The notes under the pieces are model-generated. The model worked only from the letters and a program-made list of their open reading frames with translations. It made no database searches and was not told the origin of the DNA. The position numbers and the translations under genes are program-made. A stretch of DNA of 64,000 bases from contig NC_089234.1 of NCBI RefSeq assembly GCF_963924675.1, positions 57,578,909 through 57,642,908 on the forward strand, written 5' to 3'. Shown here piece after piece: positions 11,691-22,837 of the stretch (within the stretch, counting starts at the first letter, position 1; each line of letters starts with the position of its first letter). This stretch comes from Phocoena phocoena. Lineage: Eukaryota; Chordata; Mammalia; Artiodactyla; Phocoenidae.

Positions 11691-12415
11691 AAGATTTTAT
11701 TACAGGTGAAAAGTATTATTGACAAGTATGTGACACTACTGGAACTTTCATGTACTGTTGATGGAAATGTAAGTTGGTACAACAAAGCTATGGAAAACTG
11801 TTAGGCAGTTTGCACTAATGTTGAAGAACACATACACTCTATGACCCGGAAATTCTACCCCCTGGTATGTATCCAACAGAAATGGGAATGCACAATCACC
11901 GAACGATGGACAAGACTGTTCATAACAGCACTATTCGTATTTATCAGAAACTACTGGAAAACAACCCACATATCCACCAACAGGAGAACAGCTTTTAAAA
12001 TTTTGGCCTATCTATGCAACAGAATACCATATAGCAATGAGACTGCATGAATCCACCGCTCATCAACATGGATGAATCTCAAAGATACAATGTTGAACAA
12101 ATGAAGCCAAAAATGGAAGAGGACATACTATATGATCCCATTTACATAAAGGTTTAAAACGGGCAAAACTAATCTTTGCTGTTTGAGGACAGGACAGCAA
12201 TCAGTTACCCCTGGTGGAAGAAGGGGTACAAGTGGTGCCTGGGGCAGACCCTTGGGGAGCTTCTAGTTCAGGATGCTAACAGTATTCTGTATCCTGGTCT
12301 GAGCACTGATGACACCAATATATTCACTTTGTGATAATTAATTAAGCTGAGCACGTAGGATCTGTTCGCTTTTTGTATGTATGTTTTACACCAATGAAAC
12401 ATTTATTTGAAAATA
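11691..12415 (+). mobile_element. old L1 fragment (ORF2 C-terminus and 3' UTR)
   Basis: Segments in L1 order: tgttgatggaaatgtaagtt, tgacccggaaattctaccc, ggacaagactgttcataaca, ccaacaggagaacagc, ggcctatctatgcaacagaa, then tatatgatcccatttacat and the 3' UTR words ttacccctggtgg and tattcactttgtgataatt. It is 5'-truncated, heavily decayed and in sense orientation. Confidence 0.85.
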
Positions 12416-12825
12416 TTTAGGAAAACACTGCCTGCAATTATTCTTCAAAGCGTCAGGTACCTGAACTGCTGCTCCAAAGTCATAGAGACCCTTAATTCCT
12501 ATCATTAGCCCCTGACATGTCCAAATGATTCTTTGGCTACTTGTTAATAACGGAATCAAAAGGCACTAATCTCATTATCACTTGTCAGCAGGTGCTGTCA
12601 GAACACTGTTGGCCATTAGTCGCCCGCTGCTGCTATCAGTCAGAGACTTGTAAAGCACCCAAAAGGAAACCAAAAATACTGACAGTTTAGTTTTTCTCTT
12701 GTCCCACTTTCAGCAATCTCATGTCGAATCCTTCACACCCCAGACCACAGGCTGACTTCTCCAAGAGGTCATCCCAGACCCCTCTAGCAAGCACAGAACT
12801 CCCATTCTCTCAACAAAATTTCTGC
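12416..12825. other. single-copy non-coding DNA
   Basis: No repeat family or coding signal seen. The stretch includes the AT-rich segment around 12,520-12,700. Confidence 0.4.
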
Positions 12826-14100
12826 ATTTCTTCATTCACTCATCCACCTCAACATTAATGAGCAATGACTGTGTGCCCGGCTCTGTGCTCAAGATACGAA
12901 ACTGAGTGAAGCATAATTCTTTTCCTTTAGGTGCTCACAGTACTGTATGGAAAACAGACACAAAAACAGGATTATGATAGACACGTATGTAGAGAATAGC
13001 AGGAACGCTGGAGAAGAACATGCAAGCCAATTTGGGTGGGGGGGTGGGGACGAACTGATTGTTAGAGGAGATTTCACATGAAATAGGCCTTAAAGATAGA
13101 AGTTGGCCAGTGAAGTGAAGGTGAAGGTAGCTCCCAGCAGAGGGAATGTCATGAGTAAAGATGAGGAAGCAAAAAAGGCCTGGTGTAGGGATGTGGGTGC
13201 TGGCACGTGGGGAACTACAAGAGTAAAATCTGAGTGAAGACAGAGAAGAGCAGGCAGAGAGCAGATCTTAAAGGTCTTTGCCAACCATGTGAAACAGATG
13301 AGACTTCATGCCAGAGAGGAAGGGCAGCCATTATGGGTGATGAGCCAGGGAATGGCAGGATCAGGTTGGTCATCAAGGAACTGTGTGGGAAATGCAATTG
13401 GAGAGAAAGATGCTAGGAGATGTCAACATAGAACTGCCTGAACCAGACCACTTAGTGCAGGGTTGGAGTGGAGAAAAATTCAATGTTTAGGTGGTAAAAT
13501 CAGAAGGACTAAGGGACTGATTCATGGTGTGAGAGTGGGGAAGGAGAAAGGGAGGTTGTTGAGAACTGACAGATGGGTGACAGCAACTGAAAAAAATACA
13601 AGAGGAAGAGAAGGCTGGGGTGGACAGGAAGGAAGGTGACGAGGTCAGCACTGGAGGTATTAAGTATGGGGTGTCTGTGGGGACTTCAGGAAGTATGTTC
13701 ATCGGCAGAGTTGAAAGCCTGAGTCTGGCAGGAAGAACGTGGGCTAAAGATAGAGATGGACTCGTCAGCAGATACAAGAAACCATGGAGTGTGTGAAATC
13801 ACAGGGTGCACACGAAGAGCACATGGAGAGCTGAGGACTCGGGAACACCAGCTTTTAGAAAGGAGTGGAGGAAGGCGGTCTATAAAGAGGACAGAAAGGG
13901 AATGGGCAAAGAGGTACTCCATGATCAGGGCAGTGTCATATCATCGATGCCAAGGCAGTGGAGAGGTTTAAAACATGAGTGACTGATCAATACTCCTAAA
14001 TGTAGTAGCCAGAGTTCCAGGAAGGGTAGATCTGAAATAGTTCCACTGAATTTGGAGATTACCACGTCATTGATGACTTCAGTGATTTCAGACTTCAGTT
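12826..14100 (-). mobile_element. L2 LINE, antisense, with reverse-transcriptase region
   Basis: Antisense L2. Its 3' end is recognised near 12,870-12,960 (ggctctgtgctcaagatac, then ggtgctcacagtactgtatg). The L2 coding region continues towards 14,100. On the minus strand, words of the L2 reverse transcriptase neighbourhood can be followed: the region before the catalytic motif near 14,040-14,090 (complement of ttgatgacttcagtgat), then the block around 13,930-13,970. All frames are broken. The element is about 1.25 kb long, unusually complete for a fossil L2. Confidence 0.72.
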
Positions 14101-15054
14101 CACTTCTAGCAACACAGCAGACCAACCTGAAATACACCCACATCACAACACTCCTCAAGAAATCTGTATAAAATATAACCCTCCCCTAAAATGTTTAATA
14201 CATAGCAGAGCTGGCGGTCAGGGGGATGAGAGAGAGAAAAACTGCCAAGCAGGAGAAAGGAAAGACTAAAACCCAAGCCTACAACCACACGAGCCCATGA
14301 CACTATCAGAACTGGATATAAACCCCTAGGATACAGGTATTTGATGCCCTCTAAGGGACAGGACACGTTGCTTTGAGCTGACACAAGATGGGGAACTGGA
14401 ACTAAGAGTTCTCCATAAAGCTGGACATTTAAGTGCTGCCCAGTATATAAAAAGGGGACAAAAGAAACCAACAACCAGGTCAGAAAACAAGGAGGCATGT
14501 TGTTTCTTAGGGCTTGGGGCACAAAAAAACGCCTCTTGCAAGAAATTAAAACTCCAACCCTGCACTAGTCCTGGGTGTAGAGTAATGGTATTTCAAATCC
14601 AAGCTGAAAAATAATATACAACTGGTATTAGATCTATGAAAGCTCTGTTTTTCAAAAACAGTAACCTTCCATACTCCACAACCCAAGAGACAACACTTGA
14701 AAAATACAAGCTCACAGTTAAAAATAAATTCTATAACACACAAGGAAACAAACAACTATGAAGGAGAATCAACCAATCACAAATAGGAGAATGGGAAGTT
14801 ATAGAAAAATCTGAAAGATCATAAAACAAAAGGTTAAAAAGTATAAAAACCATTATGAAATAAGATGACACCATGGGTAAAAAAAGTTTTGGAAAAAAAC
14901 AGAATATTAAAAAATACACAGTCATCAAAATTTTAAATGTGATGAAAGGACTGAACAGAATATTAGACACAACCGAAAAGAATTTATGAGCTAGAGGGTA
15001 AATCTGAAAAAAAATCATCCAGAACTTAGCAGAGGGAGATAAAAAGGTGGCATA

Positions 15055-15463
15055 TCTGCATTTGCAGCAGCATGGCTGGACCTAGAGATTATCATACGAA
15101 GTGCAGTAAGTCAGACAAAGCAAGACAAGTATCATATGGTATCACTTATGTGTGGAACCTAAAAACAATGATACACGTGAACTTATTTACAGAACAGAAA
15201 CAGACCCACAGACATAGAAAACACACTTACGGTTAACAAAGAGAAAGGGGGAGGGATAAATTGGGAGTTTGGGATTAACAGATACACGCTGTCATATAAA
15301 AAATAGATAGCAACAAGAACCTATAGCAGAGAGAACTATATCCAATATCTATAATGGAAAAGAATCTGAAAAAGAATATATGTACACGTATAACTGAATC
15401 ACTTTGCTGTACACCTGAAAGACTGTAAATCAACTATTCTTCAATTTAAAAAAGAAAAAGATG
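15055..15463 (+). mobile_element. L1 3' UTR fragment, nested
   Basis: A 5'-truncated L1 tail begins tttgcagcagcatggctgga and ends ctgtaaatcaactattcttc with an A-rich tail. It carries the artiodactyl L1 words aagtgcagtaagtcagacaa and gtatcacttatgtgtgg. The flanks aaaaaggtggcatat (about 15,041-15,055) and aaaaagatggcctat (about 15,456-15,470) look like a diverged target duplication. The host sequence on both sides is the older L1. Confidence 0.85.
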
Positions 15464-15835
15464 GCCTATTTGAAATAACAGATATTGATCCATGCCAAGG
15501 AGGAAAGAATAAGATCCATGATATAATCTAACAGGAACTCCAAAAGAAGAAAAGAGAGAACGCAGAGAAGGCAATGATCAAAAAGAATTGCCGAGGATTT
15601 TCCAAAACTGTAAAAAAAAAATTAAATACACGAATTCTTAGACTGAATAAGGTCACTGAGTCCTAAGGACTTTAAATTAAACAAATCCATAGTAGTGTAA
15701 TGAAAAACCTGAAAGTAAGGAAAAAATCTTTAAAGCAAGTAGAGAGAAAAGATTATCCTCAAAGGAATGAAAGACTTAGAGCAAACTTCTCACCGGTAAC
15801 AGTAAATTCCAGAAGACAATAAAATCTTTATCGGT

Positions 15836-16222
15836 CTGCTCAGGCTGCCATAACAATATACCACAGACTGGGGTGGCTTAAACAACAGACATTTATTTTC
15901 TCACACATCAGGAGGCTGGAAGTCCATGATCAAGGCACTGGCCAATTTGGTTTCTGGTGAGTACTCTACCAGACTTGTAGACAGTTGCCTTCTCACTGTG
16001 TCCACACATGGCTTTTCTTCTGTACTCACGCAGAGAGAGAGATTTCTGGTATCTCTTCCTCTTCTTTCTAGGACATCAGTTCTATTGGATTAGGGTCTCA
16101 CCCTTATGACCGCATTTAACCTTAAATCTCTCTCAAAAGGCCATATTTCCAAATATAGTCACATTGGTGGTTAGGGCTTCAACATATGAATTTGCATGGC
16201 TGGGGACACAATTCAGTCTGCA
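15836..16222 (-). mobile_element. MLT1/MST-type solo LTR (ERVL-MaLR), nested in L1
   Basis: On the minus strand the LTR begins tgcagactgaattgtgtcc. It continues catatgttgaagccctaacc, aatgtgactatatttgg and aaaataaatgtctgttgttt (polyadenylation region), and ends ggtatattgttatggcagcc. That is the MaLR LTR order, about 390 bases, with no internal sequence. It is inserted in the old L1, whose ORF1 text resumes on the right (aacatcttcaaactg). No 5-bp duplication could be assigned. Confidence 0.9.
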
Positions 16223-16424
16223 AAAGAACATCTTCAAACTGTTCAGAGAAAAGTAACTATCAGGTGGAATTCTATACCCAGATAAACTATACTTACCCTT
16301 CAGAAATAAGGCCAAAGTAAAGACATTTTCAGACAAAGTGAGAAAATTCCTACATCTAAATCATCACTGAAAGATCTACTAAGCTAAGCAGTAATCAATC
16401 AACTAAATTGATAAAATGTTCACT

Positions 16425-16600
16425 CAACAAATACCCACCGAGCACTCTATTCTATGTGCCAGGCCCTGTTCTATTTGCCGGGGATGCTACAATGAATTAA
16501 AATCACCGACTGTTACATATAATCTGGTAAATGGTGATAAGTGCACTGAAGGGAAATAAAGAAGGAAAAGAAGACAGGGAGGAACGTTAAAGGTTTCATT
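16425..16600 (-). repeat. L2 LINE 3' end, antisense
   Basis: Antisense L2 words are present in order: ttcactcaacaaatacccac, tgtgccaggccctgttct, ggggatgctacaatgaatta, ggtaaatggtgataagtgc. Confidence 0.75.
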
Positions 16601-17780
16601 CTATACTGTTAAGTCAAAATATGCATTGAGTATTCAAAAGTAATAATAGCAGTGAATTTGGAGGTTTTAGAAAAAAAAGGGAATCCTGATTTGAAGACAA
16701 AGCCAACCAGGAGCATTTAGAACAGACAGGTTTAAGAGGCTCCAAGTCAGGGCTGGGGAAGCAGAGTCAAGTTTCAAGGCTCTTTCCCTATTTCCCCTCT
16801 GCCACCTCCAGTGTGCCAGCTTGTCCCCAGACTATCAGACCCCACAGAGGTAAGGTGACTGGAGTTACAAGAGCTCTCGTGTGGACTCAACAGAAACCAG
16901 TGGAAGCAGCAGAACCATCTCTTACTCGTATATCTTCTGAATAGCAAAGAAACCTTTCCCTGAAGCCTCTTGGCACACGTTCCCTTGTGTTCATTGGGCC
17001 AAACAGCGTCACATGACCATGCCTGTCATAGGCAAGGGGAAGAGGACCCCAATACTGGTCTTAGGACAATCCAGATTACACCCCTGTAGGGGGGTATGGG
17101 TAACACACAGAATGAGACACATGCAGACAAAATCCCAGCTTTTCCATCAAGGAAGAAAGCAGGGCCCACTGGGAAGACCAAAAACAGCCTTTGCCCACCT
17201 ATCATCTGCCTCAAATCTCACACACAGTGGTGACTACATGACACTATGATCACACCTCCACAAAACATGGCAGAGCATCACCTTGGAAACGTGAAAAAGG
17301 AACTTTACGTTCATCTAATTTTCTCTACAAGTCCAGCTGCTTCAACAAAGCCCAAAGCACGTGCTCACTGGCCAAGTGCATGTCAACCAATCTTCATCTC
17401 TGTTGTGCTAATTCAATAACCAAACTATAAGGACAACAGGGCCACCCCCAAGTCAACCCTTGAAGATGGCTGATCAGAACACTTCCCACGTAGAAGCCCA
17501 AACCATAGTCAATTTATGCAGATACTTAAAGCTCCCCAGACGCCCCTAGAAAAATTCTCTCTTCAGGCTATATAGACACTTCCAGATTAGCAGGAATGTC
17601 CAAGAAATGTGCTTTTTCACTAAAAACCATTTCCAAATTATTTCAACATTATCAGGTTGGAGGGAAGTTGTGACAATGATTGGCTAAAGTGGATTAAATA
17701 CTTTCATTTCTCTGAGAAATTGAAGTTATGAAAATGAATTTTACAGCCAAAAAGGACTTGCCAGAGACTATTTAATACGA
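16601..17780. other. single-copy non-coding DNA
   Basis: No recognised repeat or coding signal. Small frames near 17,013-17,249 are unremarkable. Confidence 0.4.
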
Positions 17781-17865
17781 TGCCCACATTTTACAGATGA
17801 GACTTTGTGCAAGTCAGTGGCACCTAGGCTAGCAATTTGACATAAGATTTAATCCAGGAGAAACC
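17781..17865 (-). repeat. MIR fragment, antisense
   Basis: The words cccacattttacagatgaga and gtgcaagtcagtggcacc follow the antisense MIR core. Short and diverged. Confidence 0.6.
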
Positions 17866-17924
17866 TTTAAGCCAGAGAAATCTTCCTTATCACCCTGTCC
17901 TGGAAACAAGAGCATATCCATTAA

Positions 17925-18042
17925 TTCAGTAGTTTTCAACCTTTGTGGCAAGTCACAGACCCAAATTTTGCATCTAATTTCAGGTTGTTCCAGGGCCCTC
18001 TGAAGCTCATGTAGGGATCCTAGGAATAAAAGTCTCTCCATT
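17925..18042. repeat. possible old DNA-transposon fragment
   Basis: The stretch starts cagtagttttcaacctttgt and contains taatttcaggttgttccagg and ccctctgaagctcatgtagg. This resembles a non-autonomous hAT-like mammalian repeat. I cannot name the family securely. Confidence 0.35.
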
Positions 18043-18249
18043 AGACATGGTTAACATACCCAGTTCAGATAAATACATTGAGATTATGATTTCCCCTATC
18101 ATTATTTACATGCAGGAAATCATTTCATATTAGTTCCTTTTTCTAACCCCTGCTTAATGCTATTACATCTTACCCAGCTACTATAAACTCAAGAAATTCT
18201 ATCCATTTTAACATAACTCCAAGAAAAAGATAATACTAATCCCATAATG

Positions 18250-18352
18250 TGAGGTGATTAAGGGGAAGCCTCTGTCCTCTTTCCAGTCCACCACTATATC
18301 CCTAGGTCTAGCACAACTCCTAACAAAAGATAAGCCATCAGTAAAGGTCTTT
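18250..18352 (+). repeat. L2 LINE 3' end fragment
   Basis: ccactatatccctaggtcta, followed by gcacaactcctaac and aagccatcagtaaaggt, follows the last bases of L2 in sense orientation. Short, so moderate confidence. Confidence 0.5.
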
Positions 18353-18439
18353 AAGTCAGTTACTTGATCAATGTAATGCTTTCATCTTTCAAGGTAACTT
18401 ACAAAACTATTACCTCAAATCTCTTTCCATCTAGGAAGG

Positions 18440-18560
18440 ATCAGTTTATCATTCCCATTTTACAGATGAGGAAATACAATACGACTCAGTGACTGGCCTA
18501 ATGTCATGTGTGCAAGTAAGAGTAAAATTAGGCGTGATACCTGGGTTTCCTCGTTGGTGT
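18440..18560 (-). repeat. MIR, antisense
   Basis: The antisense MIR core is clear: cccattttacagatgaggaa, then gtgactggcctaatgtcatg and gatacctgggtttcc. Confidence 0.82.
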
Positions 18561-18562
18561 TC

Positions 18563-20229
18563 CAGTGGTACACAATAGCACTTTTTCAACTGGAAACAGC
18601 CTGACAAAATATGAGCTATTGTTAACATATTGTGCTCCTTCCAAAGCTAACAGAACTTTTTCGTGGCTTATCTGGTCATTTTGAATTATTGATGCTGCTT
18701 TACTCCACTAGCCTGGAGAATAACACTGGCCATGCCTTAAATAAAACTGCCTCCATAGATATGGGCTATCCAGGCAGCAAAGGCATAAAAATGAGGTTTT
18801 CCACCGGCTAGCTGACTGCAGCTAACCTCAACACTCTCCAAGTAATCCTGAGTAACTTTCCCATCACCTTGATCTGATCTGTGCTAAAACTAATCCCTTC
18901 AGCTGGGCATAATCAGAAAGAGAAAACAACAATTGGGCAAAAGCTGTCTAGAGGCACTTCACCAACTTGGATCACTTTCCTGCTCATTTTAGCTGGGTAA
19001 ATAATAGCTTGATCTGTAGCACCTGCTAAGTGAAATGAAAATGGAAAATGTTTTAAAGGGTTTTCACTTAATGTCTTCATACTACTATAAATGTATGAAA
19101 ATTTTATATCCGGGTTTTTATTGCTGTTGATTGCTAAACTGACAGGGGAAAATAATCCAAGCTGGCACATTAATGAAGCATGATTTTTTAAGTTTTTTTT
19201 TTTTTAAGAACGAAGCTAAGCACAATTAAATGGTAAAAAGCCACTCCAACTTTTAACCCTTTAAAGACTGAACAGTCAGTAGCAGATTGTTTTTACATGC
19301 TTTCTTAGCCACTTCAGCCTTGTCCAGAAAACCCACTGCTTTCTTCTAACACAGTGGTATGTGAAACCCAGCCCCAGGTTTTCATGTTTGTTCTCCCAAC
19401 ACCATCACTTTGCCTCTCTTCCAAAAATGTGCTTTCAGAACCTTCAGAAACATGCCTACCCAGTTCAAAGAGCTATTACAATTCAGAGAACTAGAGAGTA
19501 GAAAAAGCATACCAAGAATCATGGGTATATGCCAGGAGAGGCTCCATGGAGAGCAGACGTGCCCTCAGGAAATAGCGCCAACATTAATCCTTCTGTAGAC
19601 TCTCAGAAGTGCATTTAGCCCCACCAGTAACAAAAAAGAGGAGCCCAGCACCCTTCCAATAATGCTCTCTCACAGATGCTCATGAAGGAGTTGCTTTAGA
19701 AGCTCACATTCATCCAAGAGGTGGTGTCACTGGTGGAATTAGTCACACCTGCTAGTGGATAGCAAATAACAGCTGTACAGACACAAATGAGTTATTGGTC
19801 TTAGGCTACAATCTCCCGGGAAGCAAACGGTACAATTTCTGCTGCTTCCAGGCCAATTGAAAGGAACTTAAACTTGCACATGATTAAGTGTCTGAATTGT
19901 GTCATCTTAAAGCATTTCATTACCATAACCAATACCAAAAGTCTGGGAGAAACCCAGCTGTGACATTCAGACACCCGACCTTAAATTGTAGCAGTCATGA
20001 TGCGTCCCATCCTACTTCTCCCTCATCATCAGAGCCTGTACATGGGTTCTTACTTGCCTGATGTGAGTTCATTAGTGGAAAAGGCAGCCCTAGAAACCAA
20101 GGCTTCTGACCTGGTCAACATCCCTTCCCCTCATTACATTGTTCCCTTGTTTTTATACAAAAGGCAAGGGGGGATTTGGGGATTAAGTATGAGGTGTCTA
20201 ATGGATTTCTCCCAATATTTAACTTTGTG
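18563..20229. other. single-copy non-coding DNA
   Basis: No repeat family or exon recognised. There is a T run at 19,193-19,205. Short frames near 19,410 and 19,997 have no recognisable domain. Confidence 0.45.
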
Positions 20230-20500
20230 AACTCAGCCTGTATTTACCAAGTACCTGCTGAAAAATCCAACCTCATGCAAGATGCTGGGGATGATATAAA
20301 ACATTAATGTGGTATGTGACCTCAAGGAAATTATGTTCTGGGTCTGGAGGCAAAATTTACATCACACTAACAACATTCATTCACCAATATTTATTAACAC
20401 AGGCTATGAGCAAAGCATTGCACTAAATGCCTTCAGAGAAGCTACAATAATGCGACAGCTATTACCCTCCACCAGGGAGACTATAATGGAGTAAAATCGG
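20230..20500 (-). repeat. L2-like fragments, antisense (two pieces)
   Basis: Two successive pieces look like antisense L2 3' ends. The first has tatttaccaagtacctgctg and gatgctggggatgatataaa. The second has caatatttattaacacagg and gcattgcactaaatgcc. Both are diverged. Confidence 0.5.
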
Positions 20501-21290
20501 GCTTGAAAAGGGACCTCAAAGACAACCCGGGGAGCTCTTCACACTCAACCACACCCTGGCCCAACAACTCTGCCTGTGATCCCCCTAAAAAGACTTCCAT
20601 TTGTCTACTTCCAACTTAAAATTTAGGACCCAGAACTGAACACAATATTCCAGGTGTGGCTTTCCTTCTTTTTCAAGATAACATGCGTCTGTCACTGAAC
20701 CTATGATCACATGAGCTCCTTAAACACTCATATTCAGGTATTTGAAGATGCCAAATAAAACTTAATTTTCCCCTACATCACCCCTACTCTGACACTTCAC
20801 CCTAACAGTTGATTTGGAGACCCAAGTGCAAATGGAATCTTAAATTTCACCTCTTCTGATTTGGCCATGTTCTAGCTGGTATGATCTCCCAATATTTTGA
20901 TTCTATTATCTGATTCTACCATCCTTCCCAGCTCTGTCTCCTACAATTATGATACATGCCCTTTCTGTATCTTTACCTAAGTCACTGGTAAATAGTTTTC
21001 CCAAGAATCAGGTACAAAATCAAGCTCTGTGGGGAACAAGAAACATTCCTCCATACTGACAGAGCTCTATTTAGGTGCCCCCTGTTGGTAGAGATGTTTG
21101 GCACAAATCCAGTATTCAACGCCTTCCTGATCTTCAAATGTACAATGATTGAAACATTTCCCTTATATATTAAGTTTAAAAAGAAAAAGGGAAATCATAT
21201 GACCTGGTCCGTTAGCAATAAACCCAGGCTGATTCATAAACAATTACTGGTTTACTATCCATCCTTGTAATAATCTGTTTTAGAACTGTA
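20501..21290. repeat. unclassified ancient repeat-like sequence
   Basis: The words gaactgaacacaatattcca and ggtgtggctttcc (about 20,634-20,665), acatgccctttctgtatct with cctaagtcactggtaaatag (about 20,953-20,996) and aatcaagctctgtgggg occur in an order I have seen in an old amniote-wide repeat. I cannot name the family. No coding frame survives. Confidence 0.35.
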
Positions 21291-21721
21291 TTCCAGATTC
21301 CAAAAGGCAGTTAGTAGGGGAATGCCAAAGAGAAGGAAGAGACTTCAGTTTGGCCAAGCATAGGGTGCTTGGAGAGAATAGTAAAGAAGTAACTGGGATC
21401 TTAGCATAGAAGACCCTGAAGTCTGCACTAAAGAGATTACTCTTCACTCTGAAGGCAGTACAAAAACAACGAGCGCTTTGACGCAGAGGAAGATCATGAT
21501 GAGAACATGTAGAAAGAACAAGCCGACAGTGGGGGGCTAGAGAAGCAGGAGTTGGCAGTGGCTGGAGTTATAATGATGAGGCCCTTTTAACAGTTCAGGA
21601 AAGAGTCTTAAATAACTTGACGAAACAGTAAAGGAGAACATCAGAACACGTGACAAAGATAGAGGTACAATTAGACGAGGTACAAGATTAGACAATGTGC
21701 AAGAAAGGAGAAAGGTACAAG

Positions 21722-21752
21722 ATTAGATAAGGGAGGAAGGAAGGAAGGGAAG
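21722..21752. repeat. GGAA-rich low-complexity run
   Basis: Short aaggaaggaaggaaggga run within the L2 fossil. Confidence 0.7.
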
Positions 21753-22132
21753 AAGCAGTCAATGATCGTGCTGTGACGCCCGCGCTCTCCCCCCAGGGAT
21801 ATCACTAAGCAAACTAAGGAAGGCTAGAGGAGAAACTGCCTTTTAGCGCGAAGGAAAAGATAAGTTAGTTTGGACAGAGTAATCTCGAGGTTCCAAAGGA
21901 ACATCCAATGATGAGCTGTCCAGAAGTCAACTGGAACAGTGGATTTGGACCTTAGGAGAAAGATAGAGTGGGCCTGGAGATAAACTGAAAATATCTGTAT
22001 TTTGAAATTGACAAAAGGAAAATGGGCCAGAAAATGATCCCTGGAAAGAATGGTCAGTCAAGTGTCAAGAAGATCTAGATAGAGCTATGTTAGAGAAATC
22101 AAAGAGAGAAGCTATAAAGAAGAAAATCTTGT

Positions 22133-22178
22133 CTACACCTGTAACACTGTGAGTCAACTATACTTCAATTAAAAAAAA
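22133..22178 (+). mobile_element. tiny L1 3' end
   Basis: Only the last 40-odd bases of an artiodactyl-type L1 are present (acacctgtaacactgtgagt, caactatacttcaatt), with an A tail. Severe 5' truncation; the host is the antisense L2. Confidence 0.65.
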
Positions 22179-22403
22179 ATTGGGAAACAGAACTAACTCT
22201 CAGTCAGACAGGACATGGTCATTCAGTGCCTTACACCATACTATTTCATCCATGACATTCTGGCTTATTAATCTCTAACAAAAACTTTACAGTCATCATT
22301 CTCAAAAAAGAGAAAAGAAAATCATGGCAAATGACAGAGAAGAGTGACAAGTGGCCATTAGATTTTGTACTTAGAAGGCCTTTAAGAAAGGATTGTAGCT
22401 TTG

Positions 22404-22562
22404 GCAGTGCTTCTCAGACTTTAAAGTGCCACAAATCACTTAGGATCTCATTAAAATGAGGATTCTGACTTAGGTCTTGGGTGGGGCCCACAATTCAGCA
22501 TTTCTAACAAGGTCTCAAGGGATGCCAATGCTGCTGGTCCACAGACCACACTTAGAAGACCA
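22404..22562 (+). mobile_element. MER5-like hAT DNA-transposon fossil
   Basis: The sequence starts cagtgcttctcagactttaa, continues ttaggtcttgggtggggccc and aatgctgctggtccacagac, and ends cacacttagaagacc. This is the order of MER5A/B, a short non-autonomous hAT-Charlie element. It is inserted in the antisense L2. Confidence 0.85.
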
Positions 22563-22715
22563 AGAGTGAAGGGTGAATAGGAGGTGGGCATGTCAGGCAA
22601 TGAGTGGAGAGGACTGTTTCAGGAAGTTCAGTACAGTTGGAGGAATGAGTGATGGGACAGAATATGAGTACTGAAAGAATTAAGAATCAGAGGAAGGAAC
22701 AATCAGTGCTGGTTT

Positions 22716-22804
22716 GTTTTCTATTGTAGTTGATTTACAATGCTGTGTTCATTTCTGGTGTACAGCAAAGTGATTCAGTTCTATATATATACACACACAT
22801 GTAT

Positions 22805-22837
<33 letters not shown>

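Larger units (their letters stand above)
14100..16385 (+). mobile_element. old L1, 5' UTR/ORF1 region, interrupted twice
   Basis: A decayed L1 in sense orientation carries an ORF1-like region. Recognisable pieces are a Lys/Glu-rich segment at 14,800-15,040, gaggattttccaaaactg (about 15,593), gcaagtagagagaaaagatt, cagtaaattccagaagacaa (about 15,800), and, after the LTR, ggaattctatacccagataa and taaagacattttcagacaaa. It is split by an L1 3' tail at 15,057-15,463 and by an MLT1-type LTR at 15,836-16,222. The 5' limit near 14,100 is approximate. Confidence 0.7.
21340..22700 (-). mobile_element. L2 LINE, antisense, coding region fossil, interrupted
   Basis: A second antisense L2. Recognisable L2 coding-region words (antisense) are ggaacatccaatgatgagct and ccagaagtcaactggaac (about 21,898-21,936), ggcctggagataaactgaaa (about 21,972), and gtggccattagattttgtac (about 22,351), all in the same order as in the 12.8-14.1 kb copy. 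It is split by a tiny L1 tail at 22,133-22,178 and by a MER5-like element at 22,404-22,562. All frames are broken. Confidence 0.65.
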
